DNA of 64,000 nt. Origin: Steinernema hermaphroditum (Eukaryota; Nematoda; Chromadorea; Rhabditida; Steinernematidae). Within the stretch, counting starts at the first letter, position 1, and every line of letters starts with the position of its first letter. Positions 25,801-35,072 of the stretch are shown here, piece after piece. The translations under genes were made by a program, and so were the position numbers. The notes under the pieces were generated by a model. The model ran no database searches, was not told where the DNA came from, and was given only the letters and a program-made list of their open reading frames with translations. Location: the NCBI GenBank assembly GCA_030435675.1, contig CM059622.1, forward strand, positions 14,818,001 through 14,882,000. Direction: 5' to 3'.

Positions 25801-28800
25801 GCGGATTTAGCCGCAATTGGCTAAATAAGGAGAAGTTGTTCGTTGTTTTGGCTATGATCTCTATATTGAGGGGGTATTTTGGGGATTGACTGAATGGGAT
25901 TCCAACCGGACTTACGAGTTTCCTGATATTTATAGTCTGATGTGGTCAAGGAAAAGGCACATAATAGCGTGAGATATATTCAGTAGTATTGTGGCTGATA
26001 GATGCAGGCAGTAAACCTAGTTCAAACAAATATCAAACGTCTCCAAGCCTATGTCCAAAACGCCTCTTTTGTGCTAGATGTACTCACCATAAGCACCTCC
26101 CAGGGGAGTATTATCGCATTCTGGTGAGATTTGAATCAAATAGTAGATTTCCTGGATTCATGTGCCAATTCATATCGCTCATGCTCTTAAACTGTGCTAT
26201 ACGAACTTGATAAGGCTAGTTAGCAGAACCATTACAATTCTCCCCTTTCAATTCGACCCCTGTTCTTTCGCGATATTCGTGCTATCCAAGAATAGGCTTA
26301 GGCTCATTTGTACAGGTTTACAGCAGAGATATTAATATCCCACAAGCTGAACACACAGTCCAGTTCCTTTCAGAGAGAACGGACAGCAAATCAAAGAGCA
26401 TATCATATTTTTTGATTGTGGAACATAACAACATAGCATTTTGAACAATTACATGACGAATTATCGCCCCCTTTCAAAGTTCCGCTTCTTGTGTTCCTCC
26501 TTTCTATGATGACGTGATTGAGCCTCTTATTCAGTAATCTACGATTTTGCAACTGAATGAAACACTGAGAATAAGCCTCTGCACTTCAAACAGCAACAAC
26601 TAATCAATCAGTTCGCACTGACCCTCGCCTAAGAGCCATTAATCCAACTCACTCAATTTCGCAGGCTCTGCTTCCCTCGCAGAGTGCTTCTAACTGGAAA
26701 GGACAATTGGCGTCCTAGTCGAAGTGTCACTTTTTGCCGAGCGGTCAATTTACTTTGCAACATCTAAAAAATCGACCTAAGAGTTTCATCATTTAAAAAG
26801 TCACACTGTAAAGTTTGCACAGACTGACAGTTGGCGTCCCTTTTTCTGATGTGGTCACCGAGGTCACTAGAGGGAAAAGTGATTGTAACGGAACACCTTG
26901 TGACATCAGTTGTTCCCAGTAGAAGGAAGTCATTTCTAGACCTGATTTTGAAAAGAAATCATATCAACATAAGTCCACCAAACTGACCACCTCTTTTGAA
27001 ATCGCTTGGACCTTGAGTCATCACTATTACTACGTGCGCTCAGCTGCGTGCAGCTTTCCTGATGACGCATTTGCCTGTTTACTGCATAGTCCTAGCTTAG
27101 TATGCTCACTGAGATCGACAGTTTTGGTCAGATCTCTTCATCTCGATTGAATATGACTCATTAGTGCGTGAGTGATCATTGTTTGTGTGAAATATGTAAC
27201 CGCATTTCACCTCTCTAGAAGTACGGCCATCGAACTCTGAACGCAGATTTCACCCATTGAACAATCTAGATGTTCAGTCCCCTTTGGCCAGGACCTTCGT
27301 TCACATACACTAAGATTATTATTTGCGAATGCGACATTTTCGTGTAGTGGCATGGTCGGCCGGATAGATAGAGGCAGGGCAGCCGGGAGTCCAATAGAGT
27401 TGACCGGCTCAATCATGACAGGACTCGACTAGAATCTACTCCACTGAATTTCTAAAACATGGAGGTTGTCTGCCTTTTTAGCGTGGCCCAAACCGATTTC
27501 GGAATCCATTTCTATCTTTCGGATTAGCTACCATACTTGTGTACCTTTAATGAGCTGTGGAAATGTAAACAGTCCAGTGATATGTAAAGCTTCTTGTTCA
27601 TACGGGACTTATTGGTGTTCCATGCCTTCTGGGAGTGTGTCACAGTGTCAATACCAAGGGCCGAGAACCACTGCTCACTTAGCTCATTTGTGAGGGAGTG
27701 AACGGACGATCTGACCGACCTCCAAACGAAAAACCCCTTCAACCACAAATGGGTATGAGGAGTTAGAACCACTTTGAGGATGCGGCCTTTCAATAGGTCT
27801 TCATCCCTTACTTTTCATGTGAATAATCCAGGTTCATCAAATCCAATGAGCCGCTTCTGAGATCTCCGTTGATCTGAATGATTTTGAAGGTATTTAAACA
27901 GTTTATCACAAAGCTGCAGCGAGCCCCCAATTCAGTTTTTTCTCGAAATCGCCCTCGATTTGTTTACAACTTCAAATCCTCTCGTTTTCCTTCGCCTCAA
28001 GGTATATGTCAGACCGGCAGTGGCACACGCCCATTGAACTCGTCTAATTCACGTCATCCAATTAATAAATTCAAGCATTTCCATCAGTTCTTCATCAGAT
28101 TTTCGCCCCACCTCAACAGCATTCAAACATTCATGGCCATAAGGGCCTGAGCTCTCGGTCTCGGTGGGCGCAACAGCTGTCCGCAGCTCAGACTCTCCTC
28201 CGCAGCCGTTCCGTTTTTCCCGTCCTGTTTTCGCCGTTCGCCACACCGCCACGACGCACTAAACGTTTTCGTTCTGTTTCAGCTAATCTTCGCCGGAGAG
28301 TACACGAAGGCGATGAATAAAGATTGGCACAGTGACCATTTCTGCTGCTGGCAGTGTGATTCCACGCTGACCGGCCAGCGGTACATCCTCCGCGATGACC
28401 ATCCCTACTGCATCAAGTGCTACGAGGACGTCTTCGCCAATCCATGTGATGAATGTGGCAAACCCATTGGAATCGATTCAAAGGTGAGCCTTTAAGTATG
28501 AGGATCTATAAACCTTTAAGGTGAGAAAAGATACAAACGCTCCAAAAGTTATATAGCTTTCTTTAAATTTAACTTATCGGAAGGTCCACAAAATCAAGAG
28601 GCGGACATAAATTTTATACCCTCTCTCCTCGAAGTTTTCCTCTAAAATAGAGAACAGATGTGGGCAATTCAGATAAAGTATGTGACGACAACCAAGTTGT
28701 ATATCGATATCAATCCACGATCTTGATCCTTAAGTTTAAAGCTACCTATTGATCGAAGAAGACAGGCACACTTTATATTATGCATGATCGTGGAAGCTGA

Positions 28801-31800
28801 AAAGATCTTGTTTGAAATGAGGTGTCTCATTTCGATGAAGACCTATTCAACGTTCACAATCATTTAAAGGGCCTAAAGGCCTCTCGGTTGGAGACACTGA
28901 TAGCTTTCAGCTTTAGCTCTCCGGGCGACAAGATTATCGTTCATGAAATCGCTTCTATTTCGGTCTAACTCTGTAGGCAAGCAACTGATTGGCAATCGGT
29001 CTCGAAGTGAATCGGCTGCTCAGTGACTGTCTATGTGACCCATTAAGAACGTCTTTCATTTGTAATCAGTCGGGGTCCCGTTGGACGCCGACCTGGGACC
29101 GTTTATGTATAGGGGATGTCACACAAAATATACCTGTTTTCCTCGATCCATGGGTGCCTTTTGAGCTTAAGAATTGTCCAGCTTCAGTCCAACGTGGTAC
29201 ATCAGGTAGTCACAACGGACCCCACTCAATTATAATATTCCAATAGAACATGAAAAGAAACGCTTGATTTGAATAGAGTTTCTCAGGAAGCCTCACTCAA
29301 GTTATTCATGTTCAACTTCTTTTGTCGAAGACTGACATATCACCCGTGTAGCTCAGCTTTACTCCACAATAAAATCCACTTTTCACACGTTGTATGAGAA
29401 AAATCGGTTGATTTCCCATGCAACGAGTGAGCATGAACCCATGTTCCATTAACGCTCCATTTCCTATTCTCTCCGTTTTGACCTTCTTGAGTGCCCGGGA
29501 CATAAATATTTCTCACCATGCTCAGAAATTCAACAACTTTTTCCGCTCATTTGCGTCATTTTCTGCTTGCCCGACGAAGAAACGTCGTTGAATCATTGAC
29601 GAACCTCGGCGCTTTACAAATTGAAACGATTTCTGGAGGACAAAACTGATGATTTATGATGGCCCATCGGCGAATCAAACACCACAATGTGTTTAGGACC
29701 TCTCCTACAAAGAGAAGCACTGGCACGAGGACTGCTTCCTGTGCAACATGTGCAAAGTGTCGCTGGTGGACAAGCCGTTCGGCAGCAAAAACGATCGTAT
29801 CTTCTGCTCAAACTGCTACGACCAGGCGTTCGCGACGCGATGCGACGGATGCAACGAGATCTTCAGAGCAGGTTCGTCCATTATAAGAAGTTTTATCCCA
29901 TCAACAGATCGATGATTCAAATCCATTTGTCCTTTTGCAGCGCGAAAAGCGACCAAAAAGATGGCTGGGCATCGGGAGAATTGAATGAGTGTGATTTATG
30001 GCACTTAGGCGAGGGTCATGTCCGTTTGATGGATCGGTCCGAGGGTCGGTAGGGAAAAACCAAAGCCTTTGCTGCAGAAGTTGCCAAAGGGGATTTCCCA
30101 GTGAGATACAGATCTTGATGCATGTGCGCTGCAAGATGCCATGCAATAAACATCCGGAGTTCTAATCTCATGGAGAAGACAAGCGGAAGCAGGAAATCGA
30201 GTTAAACTAACCAGATAAGAAAATTTCGATTGAATTTTAACTTGCTTTTGCACGCAAAATGTGAAATTTTGGGAAGCTAGGAGAGAAGACATGGTTTGAT
30301 TGTATTCACATTTTCATTCTTATAGATGCGAGGGAATGAGTGAATAAATGAAATGAGAACCATAGCAAAGTTCTAGGTGGACACGCACGGTTGTGTAGGG
30401 GTGAAGCCTTTGAGTTTAAGAATAGCAGCTGGAATGTGTTTGCTACACGGATATGGCTGCTATAGATCACAGCGTGGACGATAGAAAATTGTAGGCACGA
30501 TGGTTTGCCTTTCACTTCCAAATTCAGTACTTACGTCTCGTGTACGAAGTTCCATCGTGATTCTCTTACAATCCTCATCGGAATCTAGGGGTGTCAGAAG
30601 TTGTGCAGGTGTCAAACCCCTTTGTCCACAACTTTCCGTCGTAGGCAAAGGGATTTAACTCATCGGGATCAAGACAGGATGTCAAAGACAATTCTGCTTA
30701 TATTGGGTTGTGTCACTGACAATGGCGCCTGATTTCAGTGAAACAATCACGCGCCTCTCGAATGGCTAATCCAAGCTTCTTTTGCTGCCGAGAGGCTCCC
30801 TCCCCGAACGTTATGTAATGCTAAGAGTCAAGGAACATTTAGGTCCAAATTTCGACTTTGTTTCGACTCGACCTATTTTAAACGCTCTCCATTGACATCG
30901 ATCTGAGTGGAAAGAGACAAGTGTGGATCAGATAGAGCGAAGAAAGGCCAACATGTCCTGTTGATCAGAGCATCCTAGCTTAAAATGGAGGGCCGTTGTA
31001 GATGAATTTGGAAACGCACAGCCTTTGTGGGTTTTTTGGGCCATTTTTTCACATTTGGTTCTTTTCCATCTCCATAACGTGAGTGTTGCCTACCTGCCGA
31101 GAGTCTCTCTAGCTCGTTAGCTTATTCAACAAATTGGAAACGATGAAGTTAACGGGATACGGTTATAGGATTTTTCGATCTTCCTTGTTCACATGGCCTT
31201 TCCCTCGACTCTGTTTAAAAATCTCATTAGAGCAAAGCACATTCCTAAAGTCCACCAACATAAAAGCTAATCTTCCAAAAAATAGGCTTTAAGCAGAGAT
31301 GCCAACTGAGCAGGAGCCTCCGACCCGAATCGGGTTTCCGCCATATATACTAGGGAAAATTCCGACTGGTTGCAGGGAGCGGTAGCAGACGACGAGAGAA
31401 AATCGGATGCCCGTTGCTTCGCCACTGTATGTCAATTGTCTCTCGTCGTCTGCGCCCTTATTACCGCTCCCCGCGAACGATCAAAATTTTCCCTAATATA
31501 CATTGTCGGCTCACGGTTCGGATTGGCTCCGATTGCGAAATCAACCCCAGTCGGCATCTCTGGCTTTAAGGAAGGTTGATGAATTTGAACTATGGTTATC
31601 AAATAAAGAAGCTCTGACCGACCATTGAATTTGACTGAACATAAAGACCCCTGCAACTGGACTTGCAAAAACTCGAATGAAAAACAGGAAACGCAAATCG
31701 AATATTCCCGTTAGAGGGAAGGCTCTGGTCTGTGATGTTCCTTCAAATCAAATTTGAGCAAAACACATTCTAAAATGCAATCAAAAAAAAGGCGCCAAGG

Positions 31801-33364
31801 CACACAACATAGCTTCCAGATAGCCAGATCTACATACTCACAAATGAACTGGATTGATGTAATATAATTCAATTTCGTGCTGTGTCACATGTCCCGATTC
31901 TCGTTGTCCATTTAAAAATGTTCGCTTTTCTTGGCGTTGCCGTTCTCCCAGCCCGCTCTAAATGCCACATTTTAGGCATGAAAAAGATGGAATACAAAGG
32001 AAAACAGTGGCATGACAAGTGCTTCTGCTGCGCTCTGTGCAAGTCGCCGATCGGAACGAAGAGTTTTATCCCAAAGAATGAGGAAGTGTACTGCGCCACT
32101 TGCTACGAAGAGAAGTTCGCCACTAGATGTTGCAAGTGCAAGAAGGTGCGGGGAAATGTCTCTGATTCCTTTGTATGACAAGGAGCTTTCAGGTCATCAG
32201 CACAGGAGGTGTGACCTACAAGAATGAGCCGTGGCATCGTGAGTGCTTCTGCTGCACTCACTGCAACGCTTCACTCGCTGGACAACGGTTTACGTCGAAG
32301 GACGACAAGCCCTACTGTGCGAACTGCTATGGAGAACTGTTCGCGAAACGGTGCAACGCTTGTGTGAAGCCCATCACTGGTGAGTGGCAGGTCACAAAAG
32401 GGGTCGGGGGGTGTCCATAATCGGAGATCATTTGACTCGATTCGTTGTCGGTCAAGCGGTCTACCGGCTCTGATGCCGCACTTGGCATATACTTGAGGTT
32501 TTGTTGTATTAGTTTTCTTGATTCTTTTTCCCAGTTCAAGATTGGAGATTCTCCTTTCTCACTTTTAGATTATCTATATGCACTTTAGCTTCAGAGACCT
32601 ACTTATTTGGCTGCTTTTACTATGTCTAAAACGTAGCTTCCTCCGCATTGGGATGGCAGAGGTCTAAGAAGGGAACATTCCGAAATGTTTGCTCAGAATA
32701 AAGCTGAAAATTGACATAAATTGGCGAAATTTCGCATCAAAAGCATCAAAGTCGGCTTGTACACACCTTACTCTTTAAATTCACATCCAAACCGGTATGG
32801 GCAGTGTTTTGGAGCTTCACAGGATGGGGCATCAGTGTGGAATCGGCTAAACGTGAATCGTGGAGGAGTGTAGATGTAGACAGGAACAGTTTCAGACATC
32901 ATGTCCTGATCAGACAGAAGGCTGTCTGGCACAAAAACATGACAGCATTGAGCATGTGAAAAAAAGAAAAAGCATGAAGCAACCTAAACGTGAGGGCTGC
33001 ACTAGCTATGCTTATATTTCGCCATTTAAAGACCCTTTAAAGTTGTAGATTAAGTTACATCCAAACCAGTATGACCACACATCAAAGTATTTTTTGTGTT
33101 TCCTAAAAAGTGGTTATATCCTGCCGATTGGACCTACATCTTATTCACATTTTGAAGCCCGTCTTCGAACTCCTCTAAATTCCTCCATTTTCAGGCATTG
33201 GCGGAGCGAAGTTCATCTCGTTCGAGGACCGCCACTGGCACAATGACTGCTTCATCTGCGTGCAGTGCACGACGTCGCTCGTCGGCAAGGGCTTCATCAC
33301 CGACGGCGCCGACATCCTGTGCCCGGAGTGCGCAAAAGCCCGTCTCACAGCTGCCAACACGTAA
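10842..33364 (+). CDS. lim-9: PET and six-LIM-domain protein, LIM-9/FHL type
   Basis: Adaptor protein of the FHL/testin/prickle class; C. elegans LIM-9 acts at muscle attachment structures. Coding exons: 10842 or 10856-11051, 12364-12600, 12650-12865, 28283-28483, 29697-29871, 31976-32145, 32193-32379, 33195-33364; phases agree, giving about 521 aa. Residues 1-149 form the PET domain, including a CVHCKC motif and WVPPGLS. Six LIM domains follow, each with the C-x2-C...H-x2-C / C-x2-C...C-x2-C zinc pattern; the final one ends CPECAKARL before TAA. Exons 4-8 follow vertebrate FHL2 closely (EYKGKQWH, GTKSFIPK, GGVTYKNEPWH, KFISFEDRHWHND). The start is uncertain: ATG 10842 is in frame, but its TTTCAG (10850-10855) also reads as an acceptor, so a 5' exon may lie upstream. 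Introns are very large for this window (15.4 kb after exon 3). An AATAAA at 33865-33870 would give a UTR of about 500 nt. Confidence 0.93.
11519..11632 (+). mobile_element. Small repeat with short inverted ends (possible MITE)
   Basis: The block starts TAGGGTTGGCATTCGA and ends in GTGCAAACCCA, giving imperfect inverted ends. It is flanked by ACAAACGAC on both sides, which could be a target duplication. The core GTCGAGTCGAGTCGAGTCGG is a short microsatellite. A related block sits at 12202-12312. It may be a MITE, or simply part of the duplicated unit. Confidence 0.4.
11927..12199 (+). mobile_element. 273-bp hAT-type MITE
   Basis: Ends are CAGGGTTGTGCGGAA and its complement TTCCGCACAACCCTG. 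Inner arms also match inversely: GGCTCGAGGCGGGTTCGAAT near 11971 and ATTCGAACCCGCCTCGAGCC near 12140. The flanking 8 bp are CTAGGGTT on the left and CAAGGGTT on the right, a 7/8 match, as expected for an aged hAT target duplication. It carries no transposase frame. It interrupts the second copy of the intron repeat exactly where the first copy reads AGGGTTGGCATTC. Confidence 0.8.
13880..14212 (-). mobile_element. Non-LTR retrotransposon fragment (C-terminal region)
   Basis: On the minus strand a frame of about 110 codons reads RLATTQRRMERRMAGVRLLD, then NEWLRGVTKVKDIDEAARRR, then a W-rich stretch and KRPLGRPRTRWSDDL. This is the conserved tail that follows the reverse transcriptase in RTE-like LINE proteins. 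The catalytic RT and endonuclease parts are missing, and no poly(A) or target duplication was found. It is a 5'-truncated or decayed relic inside the intron. Confidence 0.75.
16270..16700. promoter_or_regulatory. GC-rich island within intron
   Basis: This is a GC/CpG-rich block with open frames in several phases on both strands and no domain homology. It is followed at about 16722 by a TTTAATTAA word. The sharp compositional boundary suggests conserved regulatory DNA, but no specific site can be named. Confidence 0.25.
17350..17432 (+). repeat. Degenerate tRNA-like SINE copy
   Basis: CTGTCTATGTGGCGCATTGC, then TTCAAACGGTCGGGG, then AGGGTTCAATGCCGGCCTCAG match the tRNA-like module at 25,095-25,170 in order and spacing. 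The B-box TTCAA is near consensus. Confidence 0.6.
17930..18140. promoter_or_regulatory. GC-rich island within intron
   Basis: A short CpG-rich block (CGCGCGCGGACGTCG and similar) is followed by CTAATTAG at about 18085 and a TATAAATA word at 18127. This could be a small promoter-like element. No coding signal was found. Confidence 0.25.
18740..19125 (+). repeat. Longer copy of the tRNA-derived SINE family
   Basis: It aligns in order with 24,795-25,235. Shared words are AAAGGGTCTGTGTA..CTATAGACATGAAG, GTGGCACTGAAAAG.CCCCATCC, CACCGGTATAG (ACCGGTATAGC in the other copy), the tRNA-like module with TTTGATCTGTAATCGGTCGG and GGGTTCGACTC, and a tail TCCTCGAATGA..GG/CTAATCCTG..TTATTTCCA. The tRNA-like module lies inside the aligned block and not at its 5' end. 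Confidence 0.7.
20152..20790. other. Moderately GC intronic stretch with a short tandem duplication
   Basis: Overlapping frames of up to 112 codons occur on both strands, without recognisable domains. TCTTGAGTCCTGT is repeated twice in tandem at about 20,488-20,515. No gene is claimed. Confidence 0.35.
21735..21785 (-). mobile_element. Fragment of the hAT-type MITE family seen at 31.3 kb
   Basis: GGCTGAGCCGGAGCCAGCTC followed by CAATTGCGAAATCAACCCGA matches the 3' end of the element at 31294-31562 (GATTGCGAAATCAACCCCAG). Only one end remains, and no target duplication is visible. A GC-rich, GGATCGG-repetitive stretch at 22060-22200 ending GATTCCCATCTCTT may be another remnant. Confidence 0.5.
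22620..23060 (+). promoter_or_regulatory. GC/CpG-rich region upstream of alternative first exon
   Basis: About 440 bp of strongly GC-rich DNA, including a (CG)n run at about 22890-22903, sits directly before the ATG at 23061. Nothing comparable precedes other internal exons. It is inferred to be the internal promoter and 5' UTR for a short FHL-like isoform of the PET/LIM gene. Confidence 0.45.
23061..23102 (+). CDS. Candidate alternative first exon of the LIM gene (FHL-like isoform)
   Basis: ATG opens a 14-codon exon (MASETAQSSTPGNE) that ends at a GTAATT donor in phase 0. That is the same phase as the long-form donor at 12866, so it can splice in frame to the LIM2 exon at 28283. The product would be about 314 aa: half of a LIM domain followed by four complete LIM domains, which is exactly the FHL architecture. 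It sits just downstream of a CpG-rich block. No transcript evidence is available here, so this remains a prediction from phase, position and architecture. Confidence 0.5.
24230..24640 (+). repeat. Diverged direct repeat in intron
   Basis: CGACGTCCTTAAAAGACCATCACGCGTTGTCCTTTC at about 24283 resembles CGACGCTTAAACGACCATCA followed by ACCGGCTGTCCTTTC at about 24558. Similar flanks (GTAGATC / AGATATCTAC, GGAGAGATTAGAG / GCAGAGATTAG) occur in the same order. It is read as an old local duplication with a spacing of about 275 bp. Confidence 0.4.
24795..25235 (+). repeat. Best preserved tRNA-derived SINE copy
   Basis: At about 25,095-25,170 it carries TAGCTCAGTGCGAGTACG (A box), an anticodon-loop-like TTTGTAA and GGGTGGGTTCGACCCCGGCC (B box), at normal tRNA spacing. 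If read as a tRNA the anticodon would be TGT (Thr). The T stem has a mismatch and the D arm is irregular, so it is a pseudo-tRNA. About 300 bp upstream and 50 bp downstream are shared with 18,740-19,125, which defines a longer composite element. Confidence 0.75.
25400..25815. promoter_or_regulatory. GC-rich island within intron
   Basis: A roughly 400-bp GC/CpG-rich block contains two GATAAG words near 25,730-25,752 and overlapping frames on both strands (up to 114 codons) with no domain homology. It is a candidate enhancer or a second internal promoter. GATA-type sites are common in nematode gut enhancers, but two hexamers are weak evidence. Confidence 0.25.
28484..29696. other. Intron between LIM2 and LIM3 exons
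   Basis: AT-rich intron of 1.2 kb. Apart from a SINE copy near 29,024-29,100 no structure was recognised. Confidence 0.6.
29024..29100 (+). repeat. Degenerate tRNA-like SINE copy
   Basis: GACTGTCTATGTGACCCATT, TTTGTAATCAGTCGGGGT and a damaged B box (CCCGTTGGACGCCGACC) follow the family order. The TTTGTAA anticodon-loop motif is kept. Confidence 0.6.
29872..31975. other. Intron between LIM3 and LIM4 exons
   Basis: AT-rich intron of 2.1 kb. It contains the hAT-type MITE at 31294-31562. The rest shows no recognised exon or RNA gene. Confidence 0.6.
31294..31562 (+). mobile_element. 269-bp hAT-type MITE with exact 8-bp target duplication
   Basis: The element begins CAGAGATGCCAACTGAGC and ends CCAGTCGGCATCTCTG. 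CAGAGATGCC-like ends are typical of hAT elements. The flanking octamer GCTTTAAG is identical on both sides (31286-31293 and 31563-31570). An inner inverted pair (TACTAGGGAAAATT / AATTTTCCCTAATATA, plus GGAGCGGTAGCAGACGACGA and its near-complement) makes the middle palindromic. It has no coding capacity. Confidence 0.88.
32380..33194. other. Intron between LIM5 and LIM6 exons
   Basis: 815-bp AT-rich intron in which no repeat, RNA gene or nested exon was recognised. Confidence 0.6.
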
Positions 33365-34138
33365 TCGCCCAGTTGTCTTCCCACCTGGCACGCTGCTTGG
33401 GTACCATCGCGCCAACGAATCGCATCACCATAGTCACCACCCAACCGTTATCGTACTCTCTATCCATACCCTCCTCGAACGGCTAGATCTAGATTCATTC
33501 TTCGTCTTCTCGTATTTATTCTCCTCACTCTTCTTTTTCTTTGTACACTCGCTTCCGACTCGCATTTTAGACAACGACACTCTTCGCCGCATAATGCCCA
33601 TTTCCGCTACTGTATGTCCTTAAGAGAATGTCCACTATCCGAACGTCCTACTTCTCCCAGTGCGCCAACTGTCACTCAACGTAGAAACTGAGATTCCCGC
33701 GCGAACGCAATTATTTTCGACTTTTATGACTCCTCTTCCGCAGACTACAATATTCAGTTTACTCTCTTTCGATCTTTTCTTCTATGGTGTGTGATGTAAG
33801 TAATAATATTTTGTTGCGAATGACAATGTGAATTCGATGATAAACAACGCTGATTTTTTGAGAGAATAAATCGTTGTTACGAAGCATGTCTCCGTTGTGC
33901 AACATGTGCCCATTCAATAAACTGGGAATCAAAACCGGGAAGCGACGGTTTCAGCCGATAACAACTAGGTCAAACTCTGAACTGCCCATGTAAACAAAAG
34001 GAATGCCAATAACCGGAACCGGTTTCTCCAGAATACGGTCTGCTCAACTGGTTGGGGGCATTCATAACGCTTGATCTTGGCTCCGGCTCGGCTCGCGGCT
34101 CGGTTAGGCGGGTGGTCCGAGCCGGCTCGGCTCAGGAT
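33365..34138. other. 3' UTR and downstream flank of the LIM gene
   Basis: A candidate polyadenylation signal AATAAA is at 33865-33870. Beyond it lies unremarkable DNA that passes into a CGGCTC-rich stretch at about 34078-34135, which belongs to an older repeat interrupted by the MITE at 34139. Confidence 0.5.
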
Positions 34139-34561
34139 CAGGGCTGTGCACGAGACTTTTTCGAGACTTTTTTTTCAAAAAGAATTTCGTGTCAATGCTA
34201 GGTGATGCTGAATAAAGTTTGAGACAAAATTGCTTTATACGGTTTCGGTAATCTCTCCAGAAGGCATTACGCGGCAGTTCATTTTTCGTCACTATGATTT
34301 TGCTTTTAAGCTAGTCTTTTTTCAAATTCGATTCTGAGTCTCGAGTCTCAAGTCTCGAAGCCCTCGAGACTCGTAAATCGAGACACAAATCGGGACATAT
34401 TAAAGAATAAAATCATAGTGACGAAAAATGAACTGTCGTGTAATGTCTTCTGGAGAGATTACTGAAACCGTATAAAGAAATTTTGTCTCAAACTTTATTC
34501 AGCATCACCTAGTATTACTACGAAATTCTTGAGTCTCGAAAAAGTCTCGTGCACAGCCCTG
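34139..34561 (+). mobile_element. 423-bp hAT-type MITE with long terminal inverted repeats
   Basis: Ends are CAGGGCTGTGCACGAGACTT and AAGTCTCGTGCACAGCCCTG. The inverted arms extend about 170 bp with few differences (for example TAATCTCTCCAGAAGGCATTA against TAATGTCTTCTGGAGAGATTA). The flanking octamer CTCAGGAT is identical at 34131-34138 and 34562-34569. Little lies between the arms and there is no transposase. The intact duplication and near-identical arms suggest a fairly recent insertion into an older element. Confidence 0.9.
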
Positions 34562-34569
34562 CTCAGGAT

Positions 34570-34816
34570 TTCGCAATTCAGCCAGCGACGGGGCCCAGCC
34601 ATATATACTAGTGAAAATTTCGACCGTTCGTGGGGATCGGTAATAAGAGCGCAGACGACGAGAGACAATTGTCATACAGCGGCGGAGCCACAGGCATCCG
34701 ATTTTCTCTCACCGTCTGCTACCGCTCCCCGCGAACGGTCGAAATTTTCCCTGGTATAAATGGCCGGCCCCGGCTCGGCTCCGGCTCCGGCTCAGTTCCC
34801 ATCTCTGGTCACAACA
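34570..34816 (-). mobile_element. Second copy of the 31.3-kb MITE family, interrupted
   Basis: In inverted orientation it matches 31294-31562: ATTTCGCAAT, CATATATACTAGTGAAAATT, CGTCTGCTACCGCTCCCCGC, GAAATTTTCCCTGGTATA and a terminus CTCAGTTCCCATCTCTG. Its inner arms are about 50 bp. The outer left end is not found intact; the hAT MITE at 34139-34561 sits at its left side within CGGCTC-rich sequence. Confidence 0.75.
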
Positions 34817-35072
34817 CATCGGCCAATGCTCTTCACTTCGATCTAAAAGAAAAAAATCTGACGCACCTTGGTAGTGATAGTGGCGCCCTAACTGCCAACG
34901 GTATTTTGTTCATCATGACTTTGTTTACTAGAACAGCAACTCTTTATTTTTGTTAATAGCAAGTAGAACGACAAATAATAACAATACTCTTACAACATAC
35001 AAGCGCCTCTACAAGCTCCTTTAAAGACTCCTTTAAAGATGCACTCAAACATCAATTCCAAGAACAATTCTG

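Larger units (their letters stand above)
12866..28282. other. 15.4-kb intron of the PET/LIM gene
   Basis: The interval lies between LIM1 and LIM2 exons of the long form. It contains a non-LTR retrotransposon fragment, three SINE copies, a hAT-family fragment, several GC-rich islands and the candidate alternative first exon at 23061-23102, all listed separately. The remainder is AT-rich with no recognised exon on either strand. Confidence 0.7.

Noticed and set aside
25402..25816. Protein-coding gene in the GC-rich block
   Set aside because: Frames are open on both strands because of base composition, without recognisable domains or splice-phase support.
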